Program-made: the position numbers and the translations under genes | Origin: Qipengyuania seohaensis | GTDB taxonomy: Bacteria > Pseudomonadota > Alphaproteobacteria > Sphingomonadales > Sphingomonadaceae | Assembly (NCBI RefSeq): GCF_002795865.1 | Contig: NZ_CP024920.1 | Coordinates: 248,001 to 312,000, forward strand | DNA length: 64,000 nucleotides | Direction: 5' to 3' | Part shown: one piece after another, positions 18,367 through 27,245 of the stretch | Layout: each line of letters opens with the position of its first letter | Numbering within the stretch: the first letter of the stretch is position 1 | Notes under the pieces: generated by a model | What the model saw: the letters and a program-made list of their open reading frames with translations, nothing else | The model's database searches: none | What the model was told of the DNA's origin: nothing

Positions 18367-18454
18367 GGGTGTTTCTCCTTTGCCTGTTTGAACAGGCGAA
18401 GGCGCAGCGGGTTCCGTCCTTGCGCGATGATAGGCGCAGACTCATATAAAAGGC

Positions 18455-18853
18455 ATGCTCCACGAACGCCCCGGACCGTCCCAGGAACAGATGCAACAGA
18501 TGGCGGAAGCCGTGCGCGCATCCCTGCCCGAGCATTTTCGCCTGCAGATGGAAGAGATCGTCCTGCGCGTCGAAGATTTCGCTACCGCAGAGCAACTCGC
18601 CGCGGTCGAGATCGAGAGCAAGTGGCACCTGACTGGTCTGTATGAAGGCGAATCGCTTCCCGACCGCTCGATCTGGGCAAGCGGCCGTATGCCCGCTCGC
18701 ATCTGGCTGTTCCGCAAGCCGCTGATTGCGGAATGGCGCGAAACGGGTGTGCGCATGGACGATCTGGTCCGCCACGTCGTCATCCACGAAGCGGGACACC
18801 ACTTCGGCTTCAGCGACGAAGACATGCACCTGCTGGAAGATCGCGCCGACTGA
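18455..18853 (+). CDS. Metallopeptidase-like small protein (zincin)
   Basis: A 132-residue protein of the minimal zincin family often annotated as DUF1025 or metallopeptidase family protein. The metal-binding motif is HEAGHHFGFSDEDMH near residues 109-123, with HExxH followed by another histidine. The N-terminal half contains the family-typical segment SIWASGRMPARIWLFRKP. There is no signal peptide. Function is unproven; proteolytic activity has not been established for the family as far as I know. A bidirectional hairpin terminator follows and is shared with the convergent tRNA-Arg gene. Confidence 0.83.
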   Translation: MLHERPGPSQEQMQQMAEAVRASLPEHFRLQMEEIVLRVEDFATAEQLAAVEIESKWHLTGLYEGESLPDRSIWASGRMPARIWLFRKPLIAEWRETGVRMDDLVRHVVIHEAGHHFGFSDEDMHLLEDRAD

Positions 18854-18873
18854 TTCCCGGCCAAAAACCAAAA

Positions 18874-18907
18874 AAGCCCACGACCACGGAGGGTCATGGG
18901 CTTGTTT
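18874..18907. terminator. Bidirectional terminator (peptidase gene / tRNA-Arg)
   Basis: AAGCCCA at 18874-18880 pairs with TGGGCTT at 18897-18903, with GACC/GGTC extending the stem. Leftward it runs directly into six Ts after the tRNA; rightward it ends with TTGTTT after the metallopeptidase gene. Confidence 0.75.
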
Positions 18908-18983
18908 GGCGCGCCAGGAAGGATTCGAACCTCCGGCCGCCTGATTCGTAGTCAGGTACTCTATCCAGCTGAGCTACTGGCGC
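18907..18983 (-). tRNA. tRNA-Arg (anticodon ACG)
   Basis: The complementary strand folds into a full cloverleaf: acceptor GCGCCAG paired with CTGGCGC, D arm with AGCTGGATA, anticodon stem CCTGA/TCAGG around loop CTACGAA (anticodon ACG), and T arm GGAGG-TTCGAAT-CCTTC. The 3' CCA is encoded. The A at position 34 implies deamination to inosine to read CGU, CGC and CGA. Seventy-seven bases including CCA. Confidence 0.97.
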
Positions 18984-19027
18984 GTTGGAGGGCGGCACAT
19001 AGGCAGGCAACGCGGCCTTGGCAACAC

Positions 19028-19450
19028 CTAATCGGGCATTTTCGCGAGCAAATGTGCAGCAAGCTCGATATCCAGCGGAGGCTTGGGCAGTTTATCGATG
19101 TCCTGCCCCCTTACCCACTCCACCGCACCGCCTTCGAGCGCGGCGACCTTCCCGGTCCATCGGGTGCAAGTGTAAAGAAGTATGACAATCGGGCTTGGGC
19201 CTGCATCGCGCCCTTCCTGCGCGAAGCAGCAAGGGGAAAGATCGTCCACGCGGACATCTATACCTAATTCCTCCTTCACCTCGCGAACCAAGGCGCAGAC
19301 GGGCGTTTCGCCGGCTTCGACCTTCCCGCCGGGGAACTCCCACAACCCGCCGTGATGCTTGTGCGCGGGCCGCTGGTGCATCAGCCAGCGCCCTTCCCCA
19401 TCGCTCAAAGCGAGGGCGACCACGCAGCGCCATGTCGGAATATTTTCCAA
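19028..19450 (-). CDS. Nudix hydrolase, MutT-like
   Basis: A 140-residue Nudix protein, probably an 8-oxo-dGTP diphosphatase that cleans the nucleotide pool. The Nudix box is intact: GGKVEAGETPVCALVREVKE followed by ELGI, with the REVKEE metal-binding glutamates. It also has MHQRP and GGLWEFPGGK as in MutT. It lies upstream of tRNA-Arg on the same strand. Other nucleotide substrates are possible. Confidence 0.88.
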   Translation of the reverse strand: MENIPTWRCVVALALSDGEGRWLMHQRPAHKHHGGLWEFPGGKVEAGETPVCALVREVKEELGIDVRVDDLSPCCFAQEGRDAGPSPIVILLYTCTRWTGKVAALEGGAVEWVRGQDIDKLPKPPLDIELAAHLLAKMPD

Positions 19451-19536
19451 AACCGATCCTTCTCGAAACCTTTTCTTAACGCCTGACCGAGTAGTTCGAC
19501 GATGTCAGCTACGAATTGACTTTGGGGGCAACACAA

Positions 19537-19716
19537 GTGGTCGAATTTCTCAAAAAACTGGGACGCGACACCGAGGGTGCCACCGCTGTTGAGTACGGGC
19601 TGATTCTCGCTCTGATCTTCCTCTCAATGATCGGTGCGGTCAGCTCTTTTGGGCAGACCACCATCGACATGTGGAACAGGGTGGCCACGACGATTTCGGC
19701 GGTCACGGGGGTCTGA
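19537..19716 (+). CDS. Flp-family type IVb pilin (first copy)
   Basis: A 59-residue prepilin: basic leader with KKLGRDTEG, the prepilin peptidase segment EGATAVEYGLI, and a single hydrophobic helix LILALIFLSMIGAV. GTG 19537 is chosen because GGGGG lies eight bases before it; an earlier TTG at 19516 is in frame. The glutamate five residues after the cleavage glycine is present, as needed for assembly. It is followed after 124 bases by a second pilin gene. No tad/cpa assembly genes are in the window. Confidence 0.8.
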   Translation: MVEFLKKLGRDTEGATAVEYGLILALIFLSMIGAVSSFGQTTIDMWNRVATTISAVTGV

Positions 19717-19840
19717 ACGGGAGTGAAGAAGTCGGCCGGTTGATTAGCAATTTGTCAACTTGTCGGCGTCAGAACGAGAATTGCTCAAGCTTCAACAGGG
19801 GCGAGAGCCGGGTAACGAAGACTGAACCAGGAGACTACAC

Positions 19841-20032
19841 ATGAAGTTCATCAAAACGCTGCGTCGCAACGAAGAAGGTGCAACCGCTATCGAGTACGGC
19901 CTGATCGCTGCTCTTATCGCTGTTGCTGCTATCACTGCCATGCAGAGCCTCGGTGGCGAGCTCAGCACGACCTTCAACACCGTCGACGGTGAAATGGCTA
20001 CGGCAAACGCCAAGGCTCCGAACGGCGTCTAA
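19841..20032 (+). CDS. Flp-family type IVb pilin (second copy)
   Basis: A 63-residue prepilin with leader MKFIKTLRRNEEG, cleavage/assembly segment EGATAIEYGLI and hydrophobic helix IAALIAVAAITAM. Codon use is strongly biased (many GCT and CTG), unlike most neighbours, which suggests high expression. An AGGAG ribosome-binding site lies eight bases before the ATG, and a strong terminator follows. It is probably the major subunit, with the upstream copy as a minor or variant pilin; this is inference. Confidence 0.88.
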   Translation: MKFIKTLRRNEEGATAIEYGLIAALIAVAAITAMQSLGGELSTTFNTVDGEMATANAKAPNGV

Positions 20033-20058
20033 TAGACCCTTCGGTAACGAAAAAAGAA

Positions 20059-20089
20059 GGCGGCGAGGGAAACCTCGCCGCCTTTTTTA
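20059..20089 (+). terminator. Strong rho-independent terminator after the second pilin gene
   Basis: A perfect 10-bp stem GGCGGCGAGG / CCTCGCCGCC closed by a GAAA tetraloop is followed by six Ts. It ends the pilin transcript and, with As on its left, could also act on the convergent protease gene. Confidence 0.85.
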
Positions 20090-20116
20090 TTGCCTGCGGT
20101 AAAAGTGATCGAGGGC

Positions 20117-21583
20117 TTAGCGCCCCCGCACCACTATCTTCACCTTCTGGCCGGCCTGCAGGCGATCTGTCGAAGAGAGGCCATTGAGCACGCGGAAGCG
20201 CGCTTCCTGTCCGCTGTCATAGGCCATGCGCGCCGCCATCGTCGCGACCGTATCGCGCGATCCGACAGTTACGACATCCACATGGCGCGGAATGACCCCC
20301 GCCGCCTGCTGCGCGGTGATCCGGCGCATCGAAGAGAACAGTGAATTGAATGTGCCGGACTGCCCCGCCGGGGTCAGCGCCAGGAAGTGGTAGGCACGAT
20401 CGTTCGAGAATTCATACGCGAACACCGTGACATCCAGGTTCTGGTTGCCCGAATTGACCCGCGCAGTGCCATACGCAGCAGGCAGTCCGTTGACCGTCGT
20501 GGTCTGGATGCTGGCGGGGCGAACCTGCTGCTGGTCGCTCAGCGCACCGAACACGCTGGTGACATAGCTCTGGAGATTGCCATTATACGGCCCAAGCGAG
20601 AACTGAGCCTTGCCGCTCTGGCCGCTGATGGTGACGGCGCGTGTGCCGTTGACCATGTAGAAGCCCTGGGGTGCGGTGAACGCCAGTCGCAGGTCCGGAT
20701 GGATGAACTGGCGACCTTCGACCACGCCCTGCTGGGGATCATCGCCATACAGAATGCCATCGATCCGCGTGAGGAAGGTGTCGCGATTCGTGACGCGGCC
20801 GGTTCCGCCGACTTCCTGAGCGTAGTTCAGAGCGGTCTGTACGCGGCTGGCGGGATCGGGGTGGGTCGATGCCCATTCCGGAAGGCGGGCGTTGTCGCGT
20901 CCCATCAACTGCGCATCGAGCGAATTCTGCGCTGCAAGGCTGGACAGCACGGTAGCCATCGCACGCGTGTCGTATCCTGCCTGGTTAAGATACTGGATAC
21001 CGAGGCGGTCGGCCTCCAGCTCCTGGCTGCGCGAGAATTTCAGTGTGAGTAGCTGCGAGCCCTGAAGCGACAGCTGGCCCAGCTGCTGGCCCAGCCCGGT
21101 GCCGCCAAGCAGGGCCTGGCTGGCGATCGCGCCGAGCACACCGAGAATCGAGTTGCGCTGCGCGGCCTGCTGGCGGCGCTGCGAGTGACGAGCCGCGACG
21201 TGGCCGACTTCGTGACCGAGCACGCCCGCCAGTTCGGCTTCGTTGTTCATCAATGAGACGAGCTGGCGCGTTGTGTAGACGTAGCCACCGGGGATCGCGA
21301 AAGCGTTATTGACCGGGCTGTTCAGCAGCGAAACCGTGAAACTGCCGCGTGCATTGGCAAGGCCCGACTGAACGGCGATGTTCTGGCCGACCATCTCGAC
21401 ATACTGGGCCTGCGGGCCGGTCATCGCTCCGCCAAATTCGGCCAAAAGCTGCGGATGGGCCTCTGCCCCCTGCTGCGCTTCGGTTTGCGAGATCGGCGCG
21501 GATGCATCTGGAATGGTGGCGCAGCCGGCCAGCGCCAGCGCCATGGTGGCGGTGGATGCGGCGAGTGTCTTCATGACGGACAT
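20117..21583 (-). CDS. M48-family zinc protease lipoprotein
   Basis: A 488-residue lipoprotein peptidase. The N-terminus MSVMKTLAASTATMALALAG ends in a lipobox LAGC, so the protein is probably anchored to the outer membrane facing the periplasm. The M48 zinc motif is HEVGH in GVLGHEVGHVAARHS, with the third ligand expected in the EADRLG segment. The last 50 residues (VVTVGSRDTVATMAARM to QKVKIVVRG) look like a LysM-like wall-binding module. Related proteins (BepA/YfgC, LoiP) act in outer-membrane quality control. An ATG three codons later is also possible. Confidence 0.87.
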   Translation of the reverse strand: MSVMKTLAASTATMALALAGCATIPDASAPISQTEAQQGAEAHPQLLAEFGGAMTGPQAQYVEMVGQNIAVQSGLANARGSFTVSLLNSPVNNAFAIPGGYVYTTRQLVSLMNNEAELAGVLGHEVGHVAARHSQRRQQAAQRNSILGVLGAIASQALLGGTGLGQQLGQLSLQGSQLLTLKFSRSQELEADRLGIQYLNQAGYDTRAMATVLSSLAAQNSLDAQLMGRDNARLPEWASTHPDPASRVQTALNYAQEVGGTGRVTNRDTFLTRIDGILYGDDPQQGVVEGRQFIHPDLRLAFTAPQGFYMVNGTRAVTISGQSGKAQFSLGPYNGNLQSYVTSVFGALSDQQQVRPASIQTTTVNGLPAAYGTARVNSGNQNLDVTVFAYEFSNDRAYHFLALTPAGQSGTFNSLFSSMRRITAQQAAGVIPRHVDVVTVGSRDTVATMAARMAYDSGQEARFRVLNGLSSTDRLQAGQKVKIVVRGR

Positions 21584-21696
21584 TGGGTTCCCCTTCGTCT
21601 GGCCAAGCGGGTCCCACCGCCGCCGGGCCGGTTGTTTACGCTAGGGAGAACAGGGGGATGCGGCTGTTTGTTCCCGCACCACGCAAATGAAGTCGA

Positions 21697-22641
21697 TCAG
21701 CCTGCGATCTGCAGGAAACGTTCTTCGCGCATCCGCTTGAGCTCTTCAGCAGAGTGAATCGACAGCTTGTCGAGTTCCTCGCCGATCGCTTCCGCAAGGC
21801 TATGCGCCGCTGCACGTGGATCTCGGTGTGCGCCGCCCACGGGTTCGGCCACGATGCGGTCGATCACGCCCAGCTCCTTCAGGTTCTGCGCCGTCACCTT
21901 CATGGCCTCTGCCGCATCAGGTGCCTTTTCGGCCGTACGCCACAGGATGGAGGCGCACCCTTCGGGCGAAATAACCGAGTAGACAGCATGTTCGAGCATG
22001 AGCACGCGTTCCGCACTGGCCAGCGCCACTGCGCCGCCCGAACCGCCCTCGCCCACAATGCTGGCGACCATGGGCACCGGCAGCGCGAGGCAGGCCTCGG
22101 TGGAACGCGCGATCGCTTCTGCCTGGCCGCGCTCTTCTGCTTCGACACCCGGAAACGCACCCGACGTATCCACCAGCGTCACGACCGGCAGGTTGAAACG
22201 CCCAGCAAGCTCCATCAGGCGGATCGCCTTGCGATAGCCTTCGGGCTTGCCCATGCCGAAATTGTGGCGAATGCGGCTGGCGGTATCATTGCCCTTTTCG
22301 TGGCCGATGAGCACGATCTTGCGGCCGTTCAGCTTGGCAAAGCCGCCCATGATGGCTTCGTCTTCGCCATAGGCGCGGTCGCCGCCCAGCGGCACGAATT
22401 CCTCGAACGCGTATTCGACATAGTCGCGGAAATGTGGGCGCGAGGGATGCCGTGCTACTTGCGTTTTCTGCCACGGGGTGAGCGCGGAATAGGTGGAAGC
22501 CAGCAGGTCCGCGCTCTTGAGTTCAAGGCGCTGGAGCTCGTTCGTGATATCGACCTCGTCGCCCTCGGCTGCGCTGCGCAGTTCCGCAATGCGCGTTTCG
22601 AGTTCGGCAACGGGCTTTTCGAATTCAAGATAGGAAACCAT
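21697..22641 (-). CDS. accA: Acetyl-CoA carboxylase carboxyltransferase subunit alpha
   Basis: AccA with AccD transfers the carboxyl group from biotin to acetyl-CoA to make malonyl-CoA, the committed step of fatty acid synthesis. The 314-residue product shows LEFEKPVAELE, LTPWQKTQVARHP, RNFGM-type (RIRHNFGMGKPEGYRKA) and SGGAVALASAERVLMLEHAVY segments typical of AccA. ATG 22641 is chosen as giving the family N-terminus MVSYLEFEKP. It follows xerD after 10 bases, so they are likely co-transcribed. Other ACC subunits are elsewhere. Confidence 0.95.
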   Translation of the reverse strand: MVSYLEFEKPVAELETRIAELRSAAEGDEVDITNELQRLELKSADLLASTYSALTPWQKTQVARHPSRPHFRDYVEYAFEEFVPLGGDRAYGEDEAIMGGFAKLNGRKIVLIGHEKGNDTASRIRHNFGMGKPEGYRKAIRLMELAGRFNLPVVTLVDTSGAFPGVEAEERGQAEAIARSTEACLALPVPMVASIVGEGGSGGAVALASAERVLMLEHAVYSVISPEGCASILWRTAEKAPDAAEAMKVTAQNLKELGVIDRIVAEPVGGAHRDPRAAAHSLAEAIGEELDKLSIHSAEELKRMREERFLQIAG

Positions 22642-22651
22642 CGGCACCCCG

Positions 22652-23530
22652 CTAGTCGCTCGCGCGCGGGCGGGCAAGAGGATGCCGCTCGTTGACCAGC
22701 TTTACCAACCGCGCCGCATCGACATGGGTATAGATTTGCGTCGTCGCGATATCTGCATGGCCGAGCAGGGTCTGGAGAGCGCGCAGGTCCGCACCTCCCT
22801 CCAGCAAGTGGGTCGCAAAGGCGTGGCGCAGGACGTGGGGACTGAGCTTTTCCGGCGGCAGGTCGGCTCGCACGGCCAATTCCTTCAGCATCTGGAACAG
22901 GCGCACGCGTGAGATATGCCCGGCGCGCGACGGAAACAGGACGGTCGATCCGCCCGGTCGCAGCGCGAGCCAGCGCGATAGCGCCTTCTTGGCGCGGCGA
23001 CTGATCGGGACGAGCCGGGCCTGGCCGCCCTTCCCCGTCACGGTCAGGAAAGGTTCGTCGCGGGGAACGGCGGACAGGGGCAGAGAGACGAGTTCGGTCG
23101 CGCGCAGGCCCGAACCATAGAGCAGCTCGAGCATGACCAGCATCCGGACCGCCTCGGGCCGCTCGCTTGCCGCCTCGTCCTCGGCGCGTGCAAACAGCGC
23201 CTCAACCTGCTGGTGGCTCAGGATCTTGGGTAAGGGACGGCGCGTGGCGGGCCGCGGCAGGGCATGGGTCGGATCGTCCTCGCGCAGGCCCTCGTCCATA
23301 AGGAAGCCGTAGAACTGGCGCAGCGCCGAAATCTTGCGGGCCATGGTCGAGGCGGCAAGCGAGGACCAGCTTTGTCCCAGTTTCGACAACTGCGGCTTGC
23401 TGGCGGAGGCAAGATCGCCGCCGACTATCTCCTCCGCCTGCGCCAGATCGCGCCCATAGGCGATGATGGTGTTCCTTGCCGCGCCGCGCTCTGCGGCCAG
23501 CATGGCGAGGAAATTGTCAATTGCGCTCAT
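22652..23530 (-). CDS. xerD: Tyrosine recombinase XerD
   Basis: A 292-residue site-specific recombinase that, with XerC, resolves chromosome dimers at dif during FtsK-assisted segregation. The catalytic residues are all seen: Arg in GSGLRATEL, Lys in VTGKGGQ, HVLRH, His in LLGHADIATTQ and the nucleophile Tyr in QIYTHV. The N-terminal SAM-like domain is complete. There are no adjacent phage or integron features, and the place between an unknown protein and accA, opposite aroK, is a housekeeping context. XerC is less likely given that gene order, but the two are similar. Confidence 0.9.
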   Translation of the reverse strand: MSAIDNFLAMLAAERGAARNTIIAYGRDLAQAEEIVGGDLASASKPQLSKLGQSWSSLAASTMARKISALRQFYGFLMDEGLREDDPTHALPRPATRRPLPKILSHQQVEALFARAEDEAASERPEAVRMLVMLELLYGSGLRATELVSLPLSAVPRDEPFLTVTGKGGQARLVPISRRAKKALSRWLALRPGGSTVLFPSRAGHISRVRLFQMLKELAVRADLPPEKLSPHVLRHAFATHLLEGGADLRALQTLLGHADIATTQIYTHVDAARLVKLVNERHPLARPRASD

Positions 23531-23537
23531 GGCCCGG

Positions 23538-25358
23538 TCAGGCCCGCGCGACCGCCTCCGCGGCGATCATCCTGGCCTCGGCCTCCATGCCCACGGCATT
23601 GAGCGCGGAAACGATGTGGTAGAGGTGGCGCGCGGTCATCTGGTCCCAGCTCGTTCCCTGCATCCCCAGCCCGGCGAGATAGGCCACCAGCGCACCGTTG
23701 TTCACTTCTGCAGCCTTGTCGATCATCCGGGTCCATCGTGTGGGCGCGGTGAAATTCATTTCGAGACGATCGGAATATTCGGCGATCTCGTCCTGACCGA
23801 CGCGCCCCAATCCGGCGAGTCCTGCCAGCAGCATGCGCGATTTGCGGCTGCGAGCGGACTCGTCGTCATCGAAGAAAGTGTCGAGCTGGCCGTCGGTGAC
23901 GGTGCCCCCCTGCGGATTGGCAAGCGCCAGCAGCGCCCAACCGAGGCTGCCCTCATCGACAGCACCGGCCCATCGCATCGCATCCCGGTCGAGCCCTGCA
24001 GTCAGCATCGAGGCGATTAGGTCTCCGGAATCGTCCGCGAAATCCGCGCTTGGCGTTACGCGTGCGGCGGCATAGGCGGTCAGGACGTAGCGACCATACT
24101 GGTTGTCCGCCCCTCCCCACACGTCGCGAATGGCCGCGATCCGCTCGGCAGGTGAAGGATCGACATAGGCAGAGCGCAGGCGCGAGGCGAGCGGCAACGC
24201 AGGATCCTCGCCTGCCTGCTCCCGCTCTGCATAGAGCAGCGAATAGAGATCGACGATAGCACGCGCGGAAAGCACTCCCGATGCCGCCGCCACATCGGCG
24301 CCGCGGATGCGTTGACCCGGGGATAGAGCCGGTGTCAGAGCGCTGGAAATCAGCATCGAGCGATCGAGGTCGTCGGTCAGGTCTTCCGGGATCGGTTCGC
24401 CCAGCGCATTCGCCATGGCAAAGCGCCACGGGGTTAGATCGCCCGACCCGTCCCACTCGATGGTCACTGCGCGCCGTCCGTCGCCGGCAGCACCCGCAAA
24501 ACGCTGTGCCAGCAGCACGTCGAGCCGCGCGTCTCCTTCGGTGCGCGAGAGCAGGCGGCGCAAGTCGTTCTGCGCCCGCTGTGGTTCACCGGCGAAAGCG
24601 GCGCAGATGCCTTCCAGCATTGCCCAGCGTGGGCTGTCTTCGTCGCCCTTGCCCAGCCGGACGGCCGGGCACGCACCCACGATATCGCTGGTCCCGACAT
24701 AGGCGTCGATCGCGGCGCGGGTCAGCGCGGGCGAGTAGTTGGCCGTATCGATGTCCTGCACCAGCGCGCGCGCAGTGGCATATTCGCCCATGCTGTTAAG
24801 CGCGCGGGCGCGAAGCGTAGCGAACTCGATCGTGCCCATGCCCTGCGGTGCATCGAGACGGCTGGCGAGCGCCCGGCGCATCAGGATGTGGCCCCAGCGC
24901 GACACCATCGGTCCCTGGACGGCGCCCAGTGCAGCGCGCACGATCGAGGCAGGCTGCCGCGCGAGCGAGCCGGTGGGCAATCCGCCCTCTGCCGGCGCGA
25001 TGATGCCGATTTCGCGAGTAGCCCGGCGAGCGGCCGGCGGAATGTCGTAACGCGGCCTCAGACCCAATGCCTCGTCGAGTTCTGCAGCGGTCATCGATTC
25101 CAGCTCTTCGACAGAGGGAATATCGCGCAGGCTGACACCGGATGTATCGACCGGCGCAGGCGCACTCGGCAAAGGCTGCACCACTTCGCCCGACGCCGTC
25201 GGACTATCCGTGGCCGCAGGAGTGGCAGGAGCCGGAGCGGGAGACGGCGCAGGCGTGTTGGCCGCGCCGGGCAGAATGCTCTCCGGCGAGCGCTGCGCAA
25301 CCACAACACTCGAGGAAATCACGAGGGCCGCACCGGCCAGCCAGTAACCGCGCTTCAT
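23538..25358 (-). CDS. Exported hypothetical protein, 606 aa, helical-repeat-like
   Basis: Function not recognised. The protein has a signal peptide (MKRGYWLAGAALVISSSVVV), then a Pro/Ala/Ser-rich linker of about 50 residues, then roughly 500 residues of Ala- and Leu-rich helical sequence that could form a TPR- or SEL1-like solenoid (for example ARALNSMGEYATARALVQDI). This suggests a periplasmic scaffold. Its ATG overlaps the stop of a 44-residue membrane protein gene (ATGA), and xerD starts seven bases after it. Codon use is ordinary for the region. Confidence 0.75.
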   Translation of the reverse strand: MKRGYWLAGAALVISSSVVVAQRSPESILPGAANTPAPSPAPAPATPAATDSPTASGEVVQPLPSAPAPVDTSGVSLRDIPSVEELESMTAAELDEALGLRPRYDIPPAARRATREIGIIAPAEGGLPTGSLARQPASIVRAALGAVQGPMVSRWGHILMRRALASRLDAPQGMGTIEFATLRARALNSMGEYATARALVQDIDTANYSPALTRAAIDAYVGTSDIVGACPAVRLGKGDEDSPRWAMLEGICAAFAGEPQRAQNDLRRLLSRTEGDARLDVLLAQRFAGAAGDGRRAVTIEWDGSGDLTPWRFAMANALGEPIPEDLTDDLDRSMLISSALTPALSPGQRIRGADVAAASGVLSARAIVDLYSLLYAEREQAGEDPALPLASRLRSAYVDPSPAERIAAIRDVWGGADNQYGRYVLTAYAAARVTPSADFADDSGDLIASMLTAGLDRDAMRWAGAVDEGSLGWALLALANPQGGTVTDGQLDTFFDDDESARSRKSRMLLAGLAGLGRVGQDEIAEYSDRLEMNFTAPTRWTRMIDKAAEVNNGALVAYLAGLGMQGTSWDQMTARHLYHIVSALNAVGMEAEARMIAAEAVARA

Positions 25359-25489
25359 CCTGCTGCTCCTGGCAGTTCGACAGGTTCCGAAATCGGACGC
25401 AGCGGCTCTTCACCGCCGTCGATCCAGGCCACGACGAGCACCGCCAGAACGGCGAGCGCAGCGATCAGGATCATACGCGAGCGTTTCAC
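25355..25489 (-). CDS. Small membrane protein, 44 aa
   Basis: A short frame starting GTG at 25489 encodes a basic N-terminus (VKRSR), one transmembrane helix (MILIAALAVLAVLVVAW) and a short tail ending in VELPGAAG. Its stop overlaps the ATG of the 606-residue exported protein as ATGA, which supports real, coupled translation. The ribosome-binding site is poor (GAGGA lies far upstream), and ATG 25474 is an alternative start. Function unknown; a membrane partner of the exported protein is inference. Confidence 0.5.
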   Translation of the reverse strand: MKRSRMILIAALAVLAVLVVAWIDGGEEPLRPISEPVELPGAAG

Positions 25490-25565
25490 GGCCAAGTTTT
25501 TCGTATCCTCGATCAATATTCGTGTGGGTTGCCCGCGCCCTAGCCCATCTATAGGCCGAGCGGCA

Positions 25566-26135
25566 ATGAGCAACGCGCATACACCCCACGATATGTCCGA
25601 TCCCGTGCGGCAGGCACGCCGGATCACACGCCCGCTCGTGCTGGTCGGTCTGATGGGCGTGGGTAAGACGAGTATCGGTCGCCGCCTCGCCTCGGCGCTC
25701 GATCGCGATTTCATCGACGCCGACGAGGAAATAGAGCGCGCCGCCGACCGCACCGTGGCGGAAATCTTCGAAGCGCATGGCGAAGCCTATTTCCGAGACG
25801 GGGAAAGACGCGTAATCGCGCGGCTCATGGAAGAAGGGCACGGCGTGATTGCCACCGGCGGAGGCGCCTTCGTCGATCCGGAAACGCGCGCCCTCGTCAT
25901 CGAGAACGGGCTGGCGATCTGGCTCGATTGCGACATCGAAACGCTGGTCGAGCGGACTTCGCGCAAGAATACGCGGCCCTTGCTGAAGACCGGCGATCCG
26001 CACGCTATCCTGCGCGACCTCAAGGAACAGCGCAGCCCCGCCTATGCGCAGGCACAAATCCATGTCGTGACCGGGGACGGCCCCCACGAAGTGGCAGTAG
26101 AGCGTATCATCGAGGAACTTGCGGCATGGCAGTGA
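25566..26135 (+). CDS. aroK: Shikimate kinase
   Basis: AroK phosphorylates shikimate at O3 in the pathway to chorismate and aromatic amino acids. The 189-residue product contains the Walker A loop [15 protein letters not shown], the shikimate-binding Asp in [10 protein letters not shown], the FRDGERRVI segment and the glycine loop [12 protein letters not shown] 25566 is chosen (MSNAHTPHD); a second ATG ten codons in is possible. It overlaps aroB by 10 bases, so the two are translated from one message. Confidence 0.95.
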   Translation: MSNAHTPHDMSDPVRQARRITRPLVLVGLMGVGKTSIGRRLASALDRDFIDADEEIERAADRTVAEIFEAHGEAYFRDGERRVIARLMEEGHGVIATGGGAFVDPETRALVIENGLAIWLDCDIETLVERTSRKNTRPLLKTGDPHAILRDLKEQRSPAYAQAQIHVVTGDGPHEVAVERIIEELAAWQ

Positions 26136-27235
26136 TCGACGTCGAACTCGCCGGACGCAGCTACGAGGTACGCGTCGCGCGCGACCTTCTGGCATCGGTT
26201 GCAGATCAAGCTGGGCCATTCCTGCGCAAACGGGGCGTTCCCATCGTTGCCGATGCCAATGCGCGCCGACACTGGGGCGCTGCCGTCGAAGCCTCGCTTA
26301 GCGCTTCCGGCAAGGAACCGCGCTGGTACGACGTGGCGCCGGGCGAAAGCTCGAAAAGCTGGGAAAGCCTTGCGCGCCTGACCGACTGGCTGCTGGCCGA
26401 AGGTGTCGAGCGCGGCGACCATGTACTGGCGCTTGGCGGCGGTGTCGTGGGCGACCTCACCGGATTTGCCTGCGCGATCCTGAAACGCGGCTGCGGTTTC
26501 GTGCAGTTGCCGACCACGCTTCTGGCTCAGGTCGACAGCTCGGTGGGCGGCAAGACCGCCATCAACACATCGGCAGGCAAGAATCTGGTCGGTGCATTCC
26601 ACCAGCCGTCGCTTGTGCTGGCCGACCTGTCGGCGCTCGATACCCTGCCCGACCGCGAGATGCGCGCTGGATATGCGGAAGTCCTGAAATACGGCGTACT
26701 CGGCGACGCGGACTTCTTCGCCTGGCTCGAGGCAAACGGCGCCAAGGTGGTGGCACGCGAGAACGAGGCGCTCGAACACGCCGTCGCAACCAGCGTTGCG
26801 GCGAAGGCACGCATCGTTGCGGAGGACGAGCGCGAGACGTCCGGTGCGCGCGCGCTCCTCAACCTTGGTCATACCTTCGGCCATGCGCTCGAAGCGGAAA
26901 CAGGCTTTTCCGACCGCTTGCTGCATGGCGAAGGCGTTGCTCTCGGCATGGTGCTCGCTTCCCGCTATTCCGCACGGCGCGGCGAGATCGCTATCGAGGA
27001 TGCCGAACGGGTGACCCGCGCCGTCGATGCTGCGGGCCTGCCGTCCGAAATTTCCGCGCTCGGCCTGACCTGCGACGGGCGCGCGCTGGCCGATCATATG
27101 CTGCACGACAAGAAGATGGATGCGGGCACCCTGCCCTTCATTTTGCTGCGCAGCATCGGTGCAGCATATCTCGCGAAAGATGTGGCGCTGGACGACATCG
27201 CGCTCTTCCTCGACGAGCAGCTTCAGGCGCACTAA
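26126..27235 (+). CDS. aroB: 3-Dehydroquinate synthase
   Basis: AroB cyclises DAHP to 3-dehydroquinate, using NAD as a recycled cofactor and a metal ion. The 369-residue product has the NAD-binding [31 protein letters not shown], the substrate segment NLVGAFHQP and metal-ligand histidines in [12 protein letters not shown] and [11 protein letters not shown]. It starts inside the end of aroK, giving the usual aroKB pair. The gene is complete. Confidence 0.96.
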   Translation: MAVIDVELAGRSYEVRVARDLLASVADQAGPFLRKRGVPIVADANARRHWGAAVEASLSASGKEPRWYDVAPGESSKSWESLARLTDWLLAEGVERGDHVLALGGGVVGDLTGFACAILKRGCGFVQLPTTLLAQVDSSVGGKTAINTSAGKNLVGAFHQPSLVLADLSALDTLPDREMRAGYAEVLKYGVLGDADFFAWLEANGAKVVARENEALEHAVATSVAAKARIVAEDERETSGARALLNLGHTFGHALEAETGFSDRLLHGEGVALGMVLASRYSARRGEIAIEDAERVTRAVDAAGLPSEISALGLTCDGRALADHMLHDKKMDAGTLPFILLRSIGAAYLAKDVALDDIALFLDEQLQAH

Positions 27236-27245
27236 CGTGGTGCGC

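Noticed and set aside
22652..23530. Integrase of a mobile element
   Set aside because: The sequence is a normal XerD in a housekeeping run with accA; no attachment site repeats or phage genes are nearby.
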